Positions 9,425 through 18,370 are shown, counted from the stretch's first letter. The stretch: 64,000 nt of DNA from Candidatus Mailhella excrementigallinarum (GCA_944324075.1 CALUUZ010000009.1:60680-124679), one strand, 5' to 3'. Notes: generated from the sequence alone by a model not told the origin. Program-made: numbers and translations.

Positions 9425-10330
9425 TTATGCAAGAGCATACTTCATTTTTTGCCTTATTGTCGGGATATTGCTGGAAAGACAAATTTTACTCTTGCGCAAG
9501 TCTCTGAATTTTTTTACAAGTTTTTCCCTGTTTTCAGGGTATACATTCCCCATAAGACTATGCATCTGGGTAAATACCTTATATAAAAAGAAGTCGTAAT
9601 CCATGAATCCGTTATGGGATATCCAGTCTTTCTCCATATCCCATGCATTGATAACAAAATCTACTTTATCATTTGCAAATTTTATTGATTGCATATTATG
9701 AATCATATATGTGTATTTTATATCATTTATTATATATATTGACGGGTTGGAATAAAACAAGGAGACCATGAACATGGCGTCCTGAAATGACGCGCCTGGA
9801 GTTTCACAAAAGAATACAGACTTCTGCAAAATAAAATTTTTTCTGTATATACCATTAAAAACAGAAGGGTGAGAACGCCAGAATCTCTTCAAGGCATATT
9901 TGTCAATGATTCTTCCTGTAAATCTTTTGTTCCAATGATACAGAGTACGTGATATGCCATTTTCGTGGCGATATATTCCATTGTATCTGATAACATCTGC
10001 CTGTATGTATCGCTCGGCAATTTTGCGAAGACTGGAATAGAAGTCATGAGGGATAAAATCATCCGGCTCAAAAATGGCAAAATAATCTCCAGAGGCTTGT
10101 CTGATCCCGAAATTGCAGGCAGAGCCGTATCCTCTGTTTTTCATGGTGAATATCTGAAAACGAGCGTCGCCCTCGCACATTTTCTGCATCAAGGAAAGGG
10201 TGGAATCCGTTGAGCCGTCATTGACAAGAAGAAATTCCAGGTTCGGCTCTTCCTGCTCTTGCAGACATGAGATCGTCCGGGCAATAAAATTTTCCATATT
10301 GTATATGGGAACGATGACGGAAATTTTCAT
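9425..10330 (-). CDS. Family 2 glycosyltransferase
   Basis: 301 residues with the classical GT2 start MKISVIVPIYNMENF, the nucleotide-sugar binding VNDGSTDST (residues 36-44) and the EPDD metal motif (88-91). A cytoplasmic sugar transferase acting in capsule assembly; the donor and acceptor are unknown. The gene is strikingly AT-rich, especially around 9650-9760, unlike kpsD just upstream, suggesting that the serotype-specific segment was acquired separately. The gap to kpsD is 8 nt, so it is part of the same transcript. Confidence 0.85.
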   Translation of the reverse strand: MKISVIVPIYNMENFIARTISCLQEQEEPNLEFLLVNDGSTDSTLSLMQKMCEGDARFQIFTMKNRGYGSACNFGIRQASGDYFAIFEPDDFIPHDFYSSLRKIAERYIQADVIRYNGIYRHENGISRTLYHWNKRFTGRIIDKYALKRFWRSHPSVFNGIYRKNFILQKSVFFCETPGASFQDAMFMVSLFYSNPSIYIINDIKYTYMIHNMQSIKFANDKVDFVINAWDMEKDWISHNGFMDYDFFLYKVFTQMHSLMGNVYPENREKLVKKFRDLRKSKICLSSNIPTIRQKMKYALA

Positions 10331-10338
10331 GTTCTTCC

Positions 10339-12222
10339 TTACAATCCCACGGCGACCTTGACGGCCACGGCCATCTGGTACAGCACCTGGGTCACGTCCT
10401 TGACCAGTTGCAGATTCTTGGAATCAAACCTGGGCATGACCAGAATGCGGTCGCCGGGTTCGATGGACTGTCCCTTGGCGTGGGCGACTTCCCCATTCAG
10501 GCCGACAATCAGGATATTGTCCGTATCCGCGCGATCGGACAGGCCGCCCGCACCGTCGAGATAGCCTTTCAGGGAAAGGTCCTTTTCCCATGTCACAGCG
10601 GCGGGAATGAGCACTTCGCCGGAAACATGCACCACGTCTGTTTTACGGGGGATGACGATTTCGTCGCCTTCCTCCAGCAGCACATCGGAAATTCTACCGT
10701 CGCGGGACACGACCAGCACGCCGTCCGGCTCCATCTGCGAGGCCCGTTGCACGAAGTTCTGGATCAGCTCCGCTTCCTTTACTCGGATGCCGGCCTCGTC
10801 CACAGAAGCGGAGGTGGCGGTCAATGCGCTCTGTTCCAGACGGCGCAGGGCGTCGGCCAGAATGATTTTCTGCTCGGCGGCCACGCTCCTGCGACGGATG
10901 TAGATGGATCTGATGTCCGCAAGCTCCGGCTCCACCGCGATATATTCCAGCAGCGTCTTCAGCCTGGTCTGTTTGAGCACCGGGAAACGCGAAGCACCGT
11001 GAATGGCCCCGGACGCGGCCACCATGATGGTTCTGCCCCGCGTGTCGGCCACAAACTCCACGCGGTCCCCGTCCTCAAGACGCAGATTGCGGAAGTCCTC
11101 CAGTGTCACATAAACATTGAACGGCTCACCGTTGCGCATACCGCCCACACTGACATGGGAAACGCCGTTCATGGGCAGGGCATAGGCCAGCAAATCCTTG
11201 CCGCTGGCCGCGCCTCTGAACTCATAGCGGGCGGGCTGGCGCAGCAGGCCGTAGGCCGCCACGGACATGCCGAACGGTTCCACCAGAATGGTGTCCCCGT
11301 CTTTCAGGCGGATGTGCGGCAGCTCTCCGCGCATCATGTAATTGTAGAGATCCACTCTGCCGATAACCTGCCTGCCGCGCAGAATTTTGATGTTCCGGTA
11401 ACTGCCCTGTTCCGGGAGGATGCCTCCGGCCCTGTCCAGATAGGACATGACGGAATCCTGCGGTCCGCCCGCGTAACGGCCGGGATTGGGTACGTTCCCG
11501 GCCACATAGACGGCCACGGGCTGGGCGCTTTGCAGGTTCACATAGATATTGACATTCTCCGGAAAGACCGAGGCCAGCTTTGCCCGTACCGATCCGGAAA
11601 GCGCGGCCTGCTTCAGCCCGGCCACCTGTACCGGCCCCACTTCCGGCAGAAAGATGTTGCCCTGCTGGTCCACAAAGAGCACATCGTCGTAGTTGCGCGC
11701 GCCCCAGACGCGCACGGTGATTCTGTCGCCCGGCAGAATGACGTAATCGTCGTTCATGCCGCTGCCGTAGGTGGAGGCGAAGTTGCCCCGGAACAGATTC
11801 GCGCCGAAAGGTTTCAGACTCTGCGTCATGTCCGGGCGGTAGGTATCCAGTGCCCATGCGGGCAGGCCCGGCATGGCTTGGCGCAGGCTCTCTTCTTTCT
11901 GGTAGCCGGAGTCTGCCCCGTACATGGATTGCTGAAAGATGGCTTCCCGCTGATAGCCGCCCGGCAGATAGGACGGAGGCCGGGTCTCAGGCGTGCCCTG
12001 AATACCGCCGCTGCCGCCGGGGCTGGGATTGCCTGATTTGCCCAGACTGCCGCCGTAGGCGGCATTGGTCTGGCGCGTATCCTCCGCCGCGTGTGTCGGA
12101 GTTGCCAGAGCCAACAGCAGAACAATAAGAACCCACTTTATCGAGGGGGGCCGGGGGGAATCATTCCCCCCGGCGGGGTACGGGGCAGCGCCCCGATACT
12201 TTAACCAACCTGTATTCAACAT
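10339..12222 (-). CDS. kpsD: KpsD/Wza-type polysaccharide export protein
   Basis: 627 residues. An N-terminal leader is followed by a hydrophobic signal segment (WVLIVLLLALATPTHA, about residues 30-45). A polysaccharide export domain (VILPGDRITVRVWGARNYDD) is followed by several SLBB-type repeats (AVYVAGNVPNPGRYAGG, VHVSGEVLIPAAVTW, GDRILVMP). It forms the periplasmic/outer membrane channel of ABC-dependent capsule export. ATG 12222 follows the kpsE stop by one base, so translation is coupled. The first 26 codons include a REP-like GC-rich palindrome read in frame, giving an unusual Gly/Pro-rich n-region before the signal peptide; no better start is available downstream. Confidence 0.88.
   Translation of the reverse strand: MLNTGWLKYRGAAPYPAGGNDSPRPPSIKWVLIVLLLALATPTHAAEDTRQTNAAYGGSLGKSGNPSPGGSGGIQGTPETRPPSYLPGGYQREAIFQQSMYGADSGYQKEESLRQAMPGLPAWALDTYRPDMTQSLKPFGANLFRGNFASTYGSGMNDDYVILPGDRITVRVWGARNYDDVLFVDQQGNIFLPEVGPVQVAGLKQAALSGSVRAKLASVFPENVNIYVNLQSAQPVAVYVAGNVPNPGRYAGGPQDSVMSYLDRAGGILPEQGSYRNIKILRGRQVIGRVDLYNYMMRGELPHIRLKDGDTILVEPFGMSVAAYGLLRQPARYEFRGAASGKDLLAYALPMNGVSHVSVGGMRNGEPFNVYVTLEDFRNLRLEDGDRVEFVADTRGRTIMVAASGAIHGASRFPVLKQTRLKTLLEYIAVEPELADIRSIYIRRRSVAAEQKIILADALRRLEQSALTATSASVDEAGIRVKEAELIQNFVQRASQMEPDGVLVVSRDGRISDVLLEEGDEIVIPRKTDVVHVSGEVLIPAAVTWEKDLSLKGYLDGAGGLSDRADTDNILIVGLNGEVAHAKGQSIEPGDRILVMPRFDSKNLQLVKDVTQVLYQMAVAVKVAVGL
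12136..12200. repeat. REP-like palindrome inside the kpsD leader
   Basis: Positions 12151-12173 form a perfect palindrome with 11-bp arms (CCGGGGGGAAT) and a 1-nt centre, and 12182-12194 form a second hairpin (GGGGC, 3-nt loop, GCCCC). This arrangement is like the GC-rich intergenic repeats common in Desulfovibrio genomes, but here it is within the coding sequence of kpsD, upstream of the signal peptide core, without breaking the frame. Confidence 0.7.
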
Positions 12223-12223
12223 A

Positions 12224-13738
12224 TCAGAATCCCGCGTGTTCGCGCACGGCGGCTATAATCAGGGAACACAGGCCTGCCAGCACCAGAGAGCCGGCAAGGG
12301 CATAGGCCGCAAACAGGAAAGGACGGGGGTAGAGGGATTCGTCCGGCAGAGCCGGAATCTGGAAGGCCACCACATAGCGGGACTTGGCTTCCGCCTTCAC
12401 TCGGGCCGTTTCCAGCGAAGTCATGGCCGAAACAAGCTGCTGGCGGGCGAACTCGCTTTCGGTCTGCAAGGCTTCGTATTCCCCGGCAAAGGTGGTCAGG
12501 CTGTCTTTACGGGCAGACTCCCCGGCCAGACGCAGCTTTTCCGAGGCAAGCTGTTTTTCCACCGCCTTCAGACGGGCGCGCAGGCCCACCAGAGCCGGAG
12601 CGTCCTTGCTCATGTAGGTGGAGGCTTCCGCGATTTCCGCACGGACTTTTACAGCATCGCCTTCCAGTTGACTGACGATGCCCTGCAAGCCGCCAGCCGT
12701 GCTGGCCGGGTCCAGCATGCCGCTTCTGTTGCGGAATTCCCGCATGGCTTCCTGCGCGGCGCTCACCCGTTTTTCCGCTGTTTTTACTTCGGACATGGCC
12801 AGAGCAATGGCGTCGTCCTGTGCACGGCGGCTCATGGCGTTGACCAGTGCCTCGCTTCTGGCCAGCACGGCCTCGGCCAGTTTTTGGGCCGTGACCGGAT
12901 CATAGGCCTTGACGCTCAGGGCAATGATGCCGGTTTCCGGGTCAAGGGAGGGTTTCACCGCCCATTGCCAGAAGGAAAGGCGTTCATCCCGCGTGGCGTC
13001 GGCGGCGAGACGGCTGATGATATCGTACTCGCGGCTGGAGAAATGGCTGAAAATGTGCAGTTCTTCGTCAATGGCCTCCATGATGTCCGGGGACTGAATG
13101 TATTCGGCCACAATGTGCGCGTCCGCGCCAACGGACGCGCCGGAAGGCAGCAGCAATGCGGCAAGGCCGCTGGCCCCCCCGCTGGTTTCCGCGCCGCGCA
13201 CGGCGAAACGGGCTTCGGCGATATACATGGGCGAAGCCCACAGGCCGAAGTACAGCAGGGACAGAAGTGTGGGCAGCAGCACGGCCAGCAGCAGCGCCTT
13301 CATGGCCGGGGAAAGGCGGGCGTTGATTCTGCCGAGCGTCGTGACCACAGGGGGCGCCGTCAGGGCAAGATCGGGAATGACCTGAGGCGCGGGCTGTTCG
13401 GCGGGCGCGGGTATAGTCGGCGGTACTGCGGGCTTTGAGGGGCCAGCTGTTTTGGATATCGTGGACGTCATTTCGGCAGGTTCTGGCGGAGCCGCCCTGG
13501 GAGAAGTGGGTTGAGCCGTATTTTTGTTTTCCGCCTTTGGCGGCACGGTGGAAGCACCTCCGCAGGGCGCTGTTTGTGCCATAGATTCCCCTTTGAGCGG
13601 AGCGTGCGGCGTTGCCTGCGCGTTTGCCTTCGGAGACGCGGCGGGAGAAGAAGGCTTTGCGTCTGGAGCTTTTTGAAGCGCGGGCGCTTTGACTCCGGGG
13701 GCCTGCATGTCGGGGGTGCCTGTCTTAATGTCCGGCAT
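12224..13738 (-). CDS. kpsE: KpsE/BexC/CtrB-type inner membrane capsule export adaptor
   Basis: 504 residues from ATG 13738, chosen because GGGGA lies 6 nt upstream. The first about 140 residues are a Pro/Ala-rich cytoplasmic extension, then a transmembrane helix (about 147-167, LLLAVLLPTLLSLLYFGL), a long periplasmic coiled-coil region and a second helix near the C-terminus (FAAYALAGSLVLAGLCSLII). This is the polysaccharide co-polymerase layout that bridges the KpsMT transporter and KpsD. It overlaps kpsT by 14 nt. The proline-rich N-terminus is longer than in E. coli KpsE (about 380 residues in total). Confidence 0.88.
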   Translation of the reverse strand: MPDIKTGTPDMQAPGVKAPALQKAPDAKPSSPAASPKANAQATPHAPLKGESMAQTAPCGGASTVPPKAENKNTAQPTSPRAAPPEPAEMTSTISKTAGPSKPAVPPTIPAPAEQPAPQVIPDLALTAPPVVTTLGRINARLSPAMKALLLAVLLPTLLSLLYFGLWASPMYIAEARFAVRGAETSGGASGLAALLLPSGASVGADAHIVAEYIQSPDIMEAIDEELHIFSHFSSREYDIISRLAADATRDERLSFWQWAVKPSLDPETGIIALSVKAYDPVTAQKLAEAVLARSEALVNAMSRRAQDDAIALAMSEVKTAEKRVSAAQEAMREFRNRSGMLDPASTAGGLQGIVSQLEGDAVKVRAEIAEASTYMSKDAPALVGLRARLKAVEKQLASEKLRLAGESARKDSLTTFAGEYEALQTESEFARQQLVSAMTSLETARVKAEAKSRYVVAFQIPALPDESLYPRPFLFAAYALAGSLVLAGLCSLIIAAVREHAGF

Positions 13739-14390
13739 GGCAGATCCCCGTATAGACGCGCAGGGCGTCATTGAGCTTGTCGTACATGGTCAGCAGGCCA
13801 TTGTGCAGCACCGCGGCGCTGTCGCAGTTCTTGCGAATGGTGGCTGCATTGTGGGACACCACGAGCAGGGTGGCATGCTCCTTGCGCGCCTCGAAAAGTT
13901 TTTCGGCCTTGGTTCTGAAGGATGCGTCGCCAACGGACCATGCTTCGTCAATAAGGTAAAAGTCAAAGCCTATGGACATGCTCAGGCCAAACGCCAGTTT
14001 GGAACGCATTCCCGACGAATAGGTTTTTACCGGCATATCCATATACGGACCGAGTTCCGTAAAATCTTCCACAAATGAGCTTACTTCCCTGATATCCGCG
14101 CCGTAGATGCGGCAGGTGAAGCGCAAATTTTCACGTCCGGTCAGGCTGCCGTTGAATCCTCCGGAAAATCCTATGGGCCAGGATACCCGTGCCCGGCGTT
14201 TGACCATGCCGCTGTCCGGACGTTCCGAGCCGCTGATAATGCGGATAAGCGTGGATTTGCCCTGACCGTTCAGACCCAGAATCCCCATGTTCACGCCGGG
14301 GCGGAAGGTGATACTGACATCACGCAGGACGTCCCTGCGTCCTCCGCGCGGCAGGCGGTAGGACTTGCAGATGCGGGAAAGTTCAATCAT
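13725..14390 (-). CDS. kpsT: KpsT capsule export ABC transporter ATPase
   Basis: 222 residues from ATG 14390, preceded by GGGA with 6-nt spacing and overlapping the kpsM stop as ATGA. Walker A GLNGQGKST is at 39-47, the KpsT-type signature YSSGMRSKL starts at 124, and Walker B FYLIDE is at 144-149, followed by the switch histidine in VVSHN. Length equals that of E. coli KpsT. It powers export of the lipid-linked capsule polymer with KpsM. Confidence 0.94.
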   Translation of the reverse strand: MIELSRICKSYRLPRGGRRDVLRDVSITFRPGVNMGILGLNGQGKSTLIRIISGSERPDSGMVKRRARVSWPIGFSGGFNGSLTGRENLRFTCRIYGADIREVSSFVEDFTELGPYMDMPVKTYSSGMRSKLAFGLSMSIGFDFYLIDEAWSVGDASFRTKAEKLFEARKEHATLLVVSHNAATIRKNCDSAAVLHNGLLTMYDKLNDALRVYTGICHAGH

Positions 14391-15187
14391 CTGAGTTCCC
14401 TCCCGCGGGCGCAGCGTTCCAGCAGCAGACCAAGGGTGAGCGAACCGAGGCACCAGACCGCCGCATAGGATACGCTGTATGCGGGCGCGGCGGATGATGC
14501 GGAAAAACCGTAGCGCTGCCATTCGATGAGCTGGGCCACGGGATTGAACAGCAGCGGTTCGGAGAGACGGGCCGGAAGTTCAGATACCTGAAAAAACACG
14601 CCGGAAGCGAAGAAAAGAAATCGCATCATAATGGGAACCAGCCTTTCCAGGGTAGGCCAGAACCGGGCGAGAGACGCGAAGATCAACCCCATGCCCAGAC
14701 CAAGAAGCGGCGCAAAGAACAGCGTGGCCGCAAGCGCGCCTGGACGTCGCAGTTCCATTGGCTGTCCCAGAGCGGCGGCAAGAGCCAGAATGATAGCGGC
14801 GCAGACAGACTGCGTTCCCCATACGACGATGAGTCTCCCGAACATCAGATCCAGTTCCGTTACCTGAGGAAAGGTCAGCAGGGCGCGATTGGCGCTCACG
14901 GCGCTCATACAGCGTGCAAGAGTGTTGTTGAACATGTTCCAGGGTATAAAGCCGCAGAGGAGGAATACGGCCATGCCCATGCCGTGCGGCGCGTGTGCGC
15001 CGAACATTTCACGGAAAAGCCAGAATACGCTGATATTGAACGCCGTCAGAATGACCGCCCACAGATATCCGAGGCTGGTATTGCCGTACAGCGTATGGAT
15101 TTCCCGCAGAATCAGAGCTGCAATGACCCGGCCCTGTACGGTCAGGGAGGAAGAAGCGGATGGCGCGGAACAGGCAACGGCGTTCAT
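14387..15187 (-). CDS. kpsM: KpsM capsule export ABC transporter permease
   Basis: 266 residues from ATG 15187 (ATGA overlap with the upstream lipoprotein stop). The ABC-2 type permease pattern is clear: an amphipathic N-terminus, then LYGNTSLGYLWAVILTAFNI and several further hydrophobic helices (for example VFLLCGFIPWNMFNN, LFFAPLLGLGMGLIFAS, FLFFASGVFFQ). It forms the inner membrane pore with KpsT. Gene order and size match group 2 capsule export systems. Confidence 0.92.
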   Translation of the reverse strand: MNAVACSAPSASSSLTVQGRVIAALILREIHTLYGNTSLGYLWAVILTAFNISVFWLFREMFGAHAPHGMGMAVFLLCGFIPWNMFNNTLARCMSAVSANRALLTFPQVTELDLMFGRLIVVWGTQSVCAAIILALAAALGQPMELRRPGALAATLFFAPLLGLGMGLIFASLARFWPTLERLVPIMMRFLFFASGVFFQVSELPARLSEPLLFNPVAQLIEWQRYGFSASSAAPAYSVSYAAVWCLGSLTLGLLLERCARGRELR

Positions 15188-15531
15188 CGCAGCATGCTCT
15201 CGAAAATGGTGGGGATGAAACGCCACTCTCCGTCCTTTTCCCGGCAAACGACGAACCTGTGGCTTTTGTCTCCGCTCGCGGCGCGGGCCGAACGACATTC
15301 ATGGCCCATACCGGAAAGATAGCTCCCCTTCGCCTCAATGGAGGCCGGACCGAAGGGACTTTCGGCAAAGTATTGTATGGAACCTTCCGGCAGCGCGGCT
15401 ATCTGTTCGTTGAACGTCAGAGCGGCGGGAGCCGTCTCCGGAACGGAAGTTGCCGGAGAGGCGGATTCACGCGCGGCGCAGCCGGAAAGTATGGCGCAGA
15501 AAACCAGGAAGAGCAGGGATTGCCTCTGCAT
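15184..15531 (-). CDS. Small lipoprotein of unknown function in the capsule operon
   Basis: 115 residues with a lipoprotein signal peptide: hydrophobic MQRQSLLFLVFCAI then LSGC, with the lipidated cysteine at 18. The mature part ends in a compact region with two further cysteines (GMGHECRSAR and HRFVVCREKD) that could form a disulfide. The family is not recognised. It is translationally coupled on both sides (TAATG with kpsF, ATGA with kpsM), so it probably serves capsule export or assembly in the periplasm. Confidence 0.75.
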   Translation of the reverse strand: MQRQSLLFLVFCAILSGCAARESASPATSVPETAPAALTFNEQIAALPEGSIQYFAESPFGPASIEAKGSYLSGMGHECRSARAASGDKSHRFVVCREKDGEWRFIPTIFESMLR

Positions 15532-16532
15532 TACTCCACCCCCGCGCGCAGGCAGTCATGGACATTGAGAATGCCGACGGGCTTTCCTTCTCTGGTGACG
15601 AACAGCGAGGTAACCTTGTTTTCCTGCATGAGCCGCAATGCTGCTACGGCAAGAGTGTCTTCGCTCACCACGACAGGATCGGGATGCATGACCTGTTTCG
15701 CCTTCTTGTCCATGAGAGACGGCCCCATGTGGCGTCGCAGATCCCCGTCGGTAATGATGCCCGCAAGTCGCTTTCTCTCGACTATGCCCGCGACACCGAA
15801 CCCCTTGCCGGTCATCAGCATCAGCACATCCGGCATGAGCGCGGAGCCCGGAAGCAGAGGCATGTCCTTGCCCGTATGCATGATTTCCCTGACCATCAAC
15901 AGTTTGCGTCCGAGCGAACCTCCCGGATGCCAGCGGTGAAATTCTTCCGGGGAGCAGCCGCGGCGACGCATCAGCGTCAGAGCCAGCGCGTCACCCAGGG
16001 CCATTTGCAGTGTGGTGGACGTGGTGGGAGCACAGTCCAGAGGGTCGGCTTCCGGCACAAGCGGCAGCAGCAGAATATGCGTGGCGTGTTTGCCCAGCAG
16101 GCTGTCCGTGTTGCGCGTCACACCTATCAGAGGAATGTTTCTTCGCGCGGCGTACAGCACGATATCCGAGAGTTCCGTCGTATTTCCGGAATTGGAAAAG
16201 GCCAGAACCGCATCACCGACGGCAAGCATGCCGAGATCACCATGGCTGGCCTCGCCGGGATGGATGAAATAGGCCGGGGAACCCGTGGATGCCAGAGTGG
16301 CAGCCACCTTGCGAGCCACATGACCGCTTTTGCCCATGCCCGTGACCGCAATGCGCCCCTTTACGCCATACAGACAATCCACCACCTCGCAGAACGCGGC
16401 GTCCAGACCACGCGCCAGCAGCGCCAAGGCATGGGCTTCCTGCCGCAGTACCGATGCAGCAAACGACGTTTCCCGCAGCCTCTCCTTCTGAGACGGGCTG
16501 GAATAGTTTTCTGCGGGACGGTACACGGGCAT
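15531..16532 (-). CDS. kpsF: KpsF/KdsD arabinose-5-phosphate isomerase
   Basis: 333 residues from ATG 16532 (AGGAG 8 nt upstream; the longer frame to 16724 has no supporting signal). An SIS sugar-isomerase domain (about 45-180, TGMGKSGHVARKVAATL, SNSGNTTELSD, HPGEASHGDLGM) is followed by two CBS domains (about 215-333). It converts ribulose-5-phosphate to arabinose-5-phosphate, the first step to CMP-Kdo. As first gene of the operon it supplies Kdo for the capsule linker made by KpsC. Confidence 0.92.
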   Translation of the reverse strand: MPVYRPAENYSSPSQKERLRETSFAASVLRQEAHALALLARGLDAAFCEVVDCLYGVKGRIAVTGMGKSGHVARKVAATLASTGSPAYFIHPGEASHGDLGMLAVGDAVLAFSNSGNTTELSDIVLYAARRNIPLIGVTRNTDSLLGKHATHILLLPLVPEADPLDCAPTTSTTLQMALGDALALTLMRRRGCSPEEFHRWHPGGSLGRKLLMVREIMHTGKDMPLLPGSALMPDVLMLMTGKGFGVAGIVERKRLAGIITDGDLRRHMGPSLMDKKAKQVMHPDPVVVSEDTLAVAALRLMQENKVTSLFVTREGKPVGILNVHDCLRAGVE

Positions 16533-16881
16533 AGGACTTTCTCCTGGCAGTTTCCGGTCATGAAGTTTCTGAAGAGCATGATGCTCCCTGCACCAACAGA
16601 CGCTCTGTCGGTTTTTTACATGGAAACCGAGAGATAGAAATGTGCAACCTGATGAATTTACGGAGACTTTCTTAGAAAAAAGATACAGGGAAAATTTTTC
16701 TCCAGAAGCTGATATTGCCAACAAACGCGCTTTAATGTATCGATTTCAGACGATTCATCGACAGAGCGTCTGTCGATGAGCTGTCTGTATACAGCCGAAT
16801 ACTCTCGGCAGATTCGGAGCCGTCCAAAGCCGGTCAGAAAATCTCTGCTCCTCCTTTTTCGTGTATAGTTTCGTCATCCCC
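16533..16881. promoter_or_regulatory. Upstream region of the capsule operon with inverted motifs
   Basis: No gene. It contains a 13-bp element ACAGAGCGTCTGT at 16761-16773 and its exact reverse complement at 16596-16608. The first copy is embedded in a 25-nt perfect inverted repeat (16755-16779, arms TCATCGACAGA, centre GCG). Next to it is the 10-bp palindrome CTGTATACAG (16785-16794). These sit 60-260 bp upstream of kpsF, so they are operator candidates. No convincing -35/-10 pair was found. Confidence 0.5.
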
Positions 16882-17940
16882 TCACAGGCGTGCCGTCCCG
16901 TGTGCCGTTCCCATTTCCTGTGCGGTCGGATGCGTCCTCTCCCACAAGGAAGTTCTCGCGGCGGGTAGCCGGAAAAAGCTCTGTATTTCGCCGCCGCGTC
17001 CGGACGGAATGAAAAAACCGCTCACGGTTTCAGCCGCCGCCAGCAGCAATGCCTGTCCCAGATGGGCATATCTCATGGTAGTCCTGGGATCGCCGTGTCC
17101 CAGCATCTTCTGCGCCTCGTACAGCGAATGTCCGGCATTCACGAGAAAACTGGCGAAGGTATGCCGCAGATCGTGAATGCGTACATCGGCAAGTCCCAGT
17201 TCCTGTCGGAGTCTGTTCCAGAACAGATAGAGATCGGAAAGCGGCTTTCCCGGAGCATGGCCGGGGAACAGCCATGGATTGCCGGGCGTGCGGGGCATGG
17301 AGCGAAGAACTTCCAGTGCGGCATCGGACAGAAGAATATGACGAGGCCTGCCGGACTTGGACAGAGGGACGACAAGCAGATGCAAGTCCATGCGGACATG
17401 TTCCCAGCGGGCTTTGAGGATTTCGCTCTTGCGTGCGCCGGTCAGCAGAAGCAGGCGGATGGCAAAGGCTTCCGAGCGGTCGCTTTTTTCCAGCGCGCGC
17501 ATGAGCCGCTGTGCCTCGTCTTGCGTGAGATAGCGTTCCCGCTGCGTGTGAATTTTGAAGGAAGACACACCCGCACACGGTGATTGGCCCGCGGGCAGAA
17601 GGCCGCGCATTGCGGCCAGAGAGCAGATTGTCTTGAAGACCGCCAGAATACGGTTGCAGGTGGCCGGGGCCAGTCCGCCGGATGACAGCCCGTGCAGCCA
17701 GTCCTCCACTTCGTGCCGTTGTATGTCGGCAAGTTCCCGCGCTCCGAACGTCGGGGACAGATGCTGCCGCGCAATGCGTTCATCCACACGCCAGCTCCGT
17801 TTGCGTAAACGGACATGCGGCAGATAGATATGTGAGACAAAGGCATCGAGATTTATGGAGTCAGGCTTTGCCTGTCTGCCGAAATCGTCAGTCTGCGTAG
17901 AGGAAGCTGCTGGGCGGGTAGAGGGAGAGTGACGGACCAT
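16882..17940 (-). CDS. Tyrosine recombinase/integrase
   Basis: 352 residues from ATG 17940 (AGGAG 8 nt upstream; upstream codons to 18492 show no homology). An N-terminal SAM-like core-binding domain (about 25-125) precedes the catalytic domain with the full tyrosine-recombinase set: Arg170 (TGARKSEIL), His256 and Arg259 (HDLRHTFAS), His282 (LGHGDPRTT) and Tyr291 (MRYAHL). It is XerD/phage-integrase-like. It lies about 730 bp beyond the 3' end of ssrA and on the same strand, the usual position for island integrases that target tmRNA genes. It may have brought the capsule locus, but the other island end is not in view. Confidence 0.88.
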   Translation of the reverse strand: MVRHSPSTRPAASSTQTDDFGRQAKPDSINLDAFVSHIYLPHVRLRKRSWRVDERIARQHLSPTFGARELADIQRHEVEDWLHGLSSGGLAPATCNRILAVFKTICSLAAMRGLLPAGQSPCAGVSSFKIHTQRERYLTQDEAQRLMRALEKSDRSEAFAIRLLLLTGARKSEILKARWEHVRMDLHLLVVPLSKSGRPRHILLSDAALEVLRSMPRTPGNPWLFPGHAPGKPLSDLYLFWNRLRQELGLADVRIHDLRHTFASFLVNAGHSLYEAQKMLGHGDPRTTMRYAHLGQALLLAAAETVSGFFIPSGRGGEIQSFFRLPAARTSLWERTHPTAQEMGTAHGTARL

Positions 17941-18272
17941 GTGAAGTTCTCCTTGCAATGGGGTGTTGACGGGCCGCATACCACTCTGAAGGGGGGCGGG
18001 TATATCAGCAATAGCGTTTTGCCAATGTCCCCTGAACGGCGGAACGGGATGAGGGGGACCGTTTGCTGAATCCTTCCCTGGCCACAGGTTCAATGAATAC
18101 CCACAGATACTCTGTCCGCCGTGCCGTGCGCGGTGCGATCCTCTGATGAATATGGGACAGGGTCCGGTGTGGCAGTCCCTCCGCCAAGCGCGTTTGCAGA
18201 GGGGGAAGAGGGCGAGAATCCGGGGCAGACGGGAAAACACGGGGAGGAATGGCCGGATAAGCATGGGACATG

Positions 18273-18310
18273 AAAAAGCCTCCTGAATCATATGGGATTT
18301 CAGGAGGCTT
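18273..18310 (-). terminator. Rho-independent terminator-like hairpin, leftward
   Basis: Perfect 11-bp arms (AAGCCTCCTGA at 18276-18286 and its complement at 18300-18310) with a 13-nt loop, followed on the minus strand by a T-run. It would stop leftward transcription from the ssrA side before the integrase. Confidence 0.6.
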
Positions 18311-18370
18311 ATAGAGCGGGAGTACTGGAAATATTCTGCAGCGGATATGGAAAGCTGGAGGAAGAACTCT

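Noticed and set aside
10408..12036. 542-codon plus-strand frame opposite kpsD
   Set aside because: Shadow of kpsD, which has a signal peptide and SLBB motifs.
16650..16725. Sigma-54-like TTGGCA...GC upstream of kpsF
   Set aside because: Only 8 nt between GG and GC instead of 10.
18005..18271. 88-codon minus-strand frame between integrase and ssrA
   Set aside because: No ribosome binding site, no domain, low-complexity Pro/Arg-rich composition.
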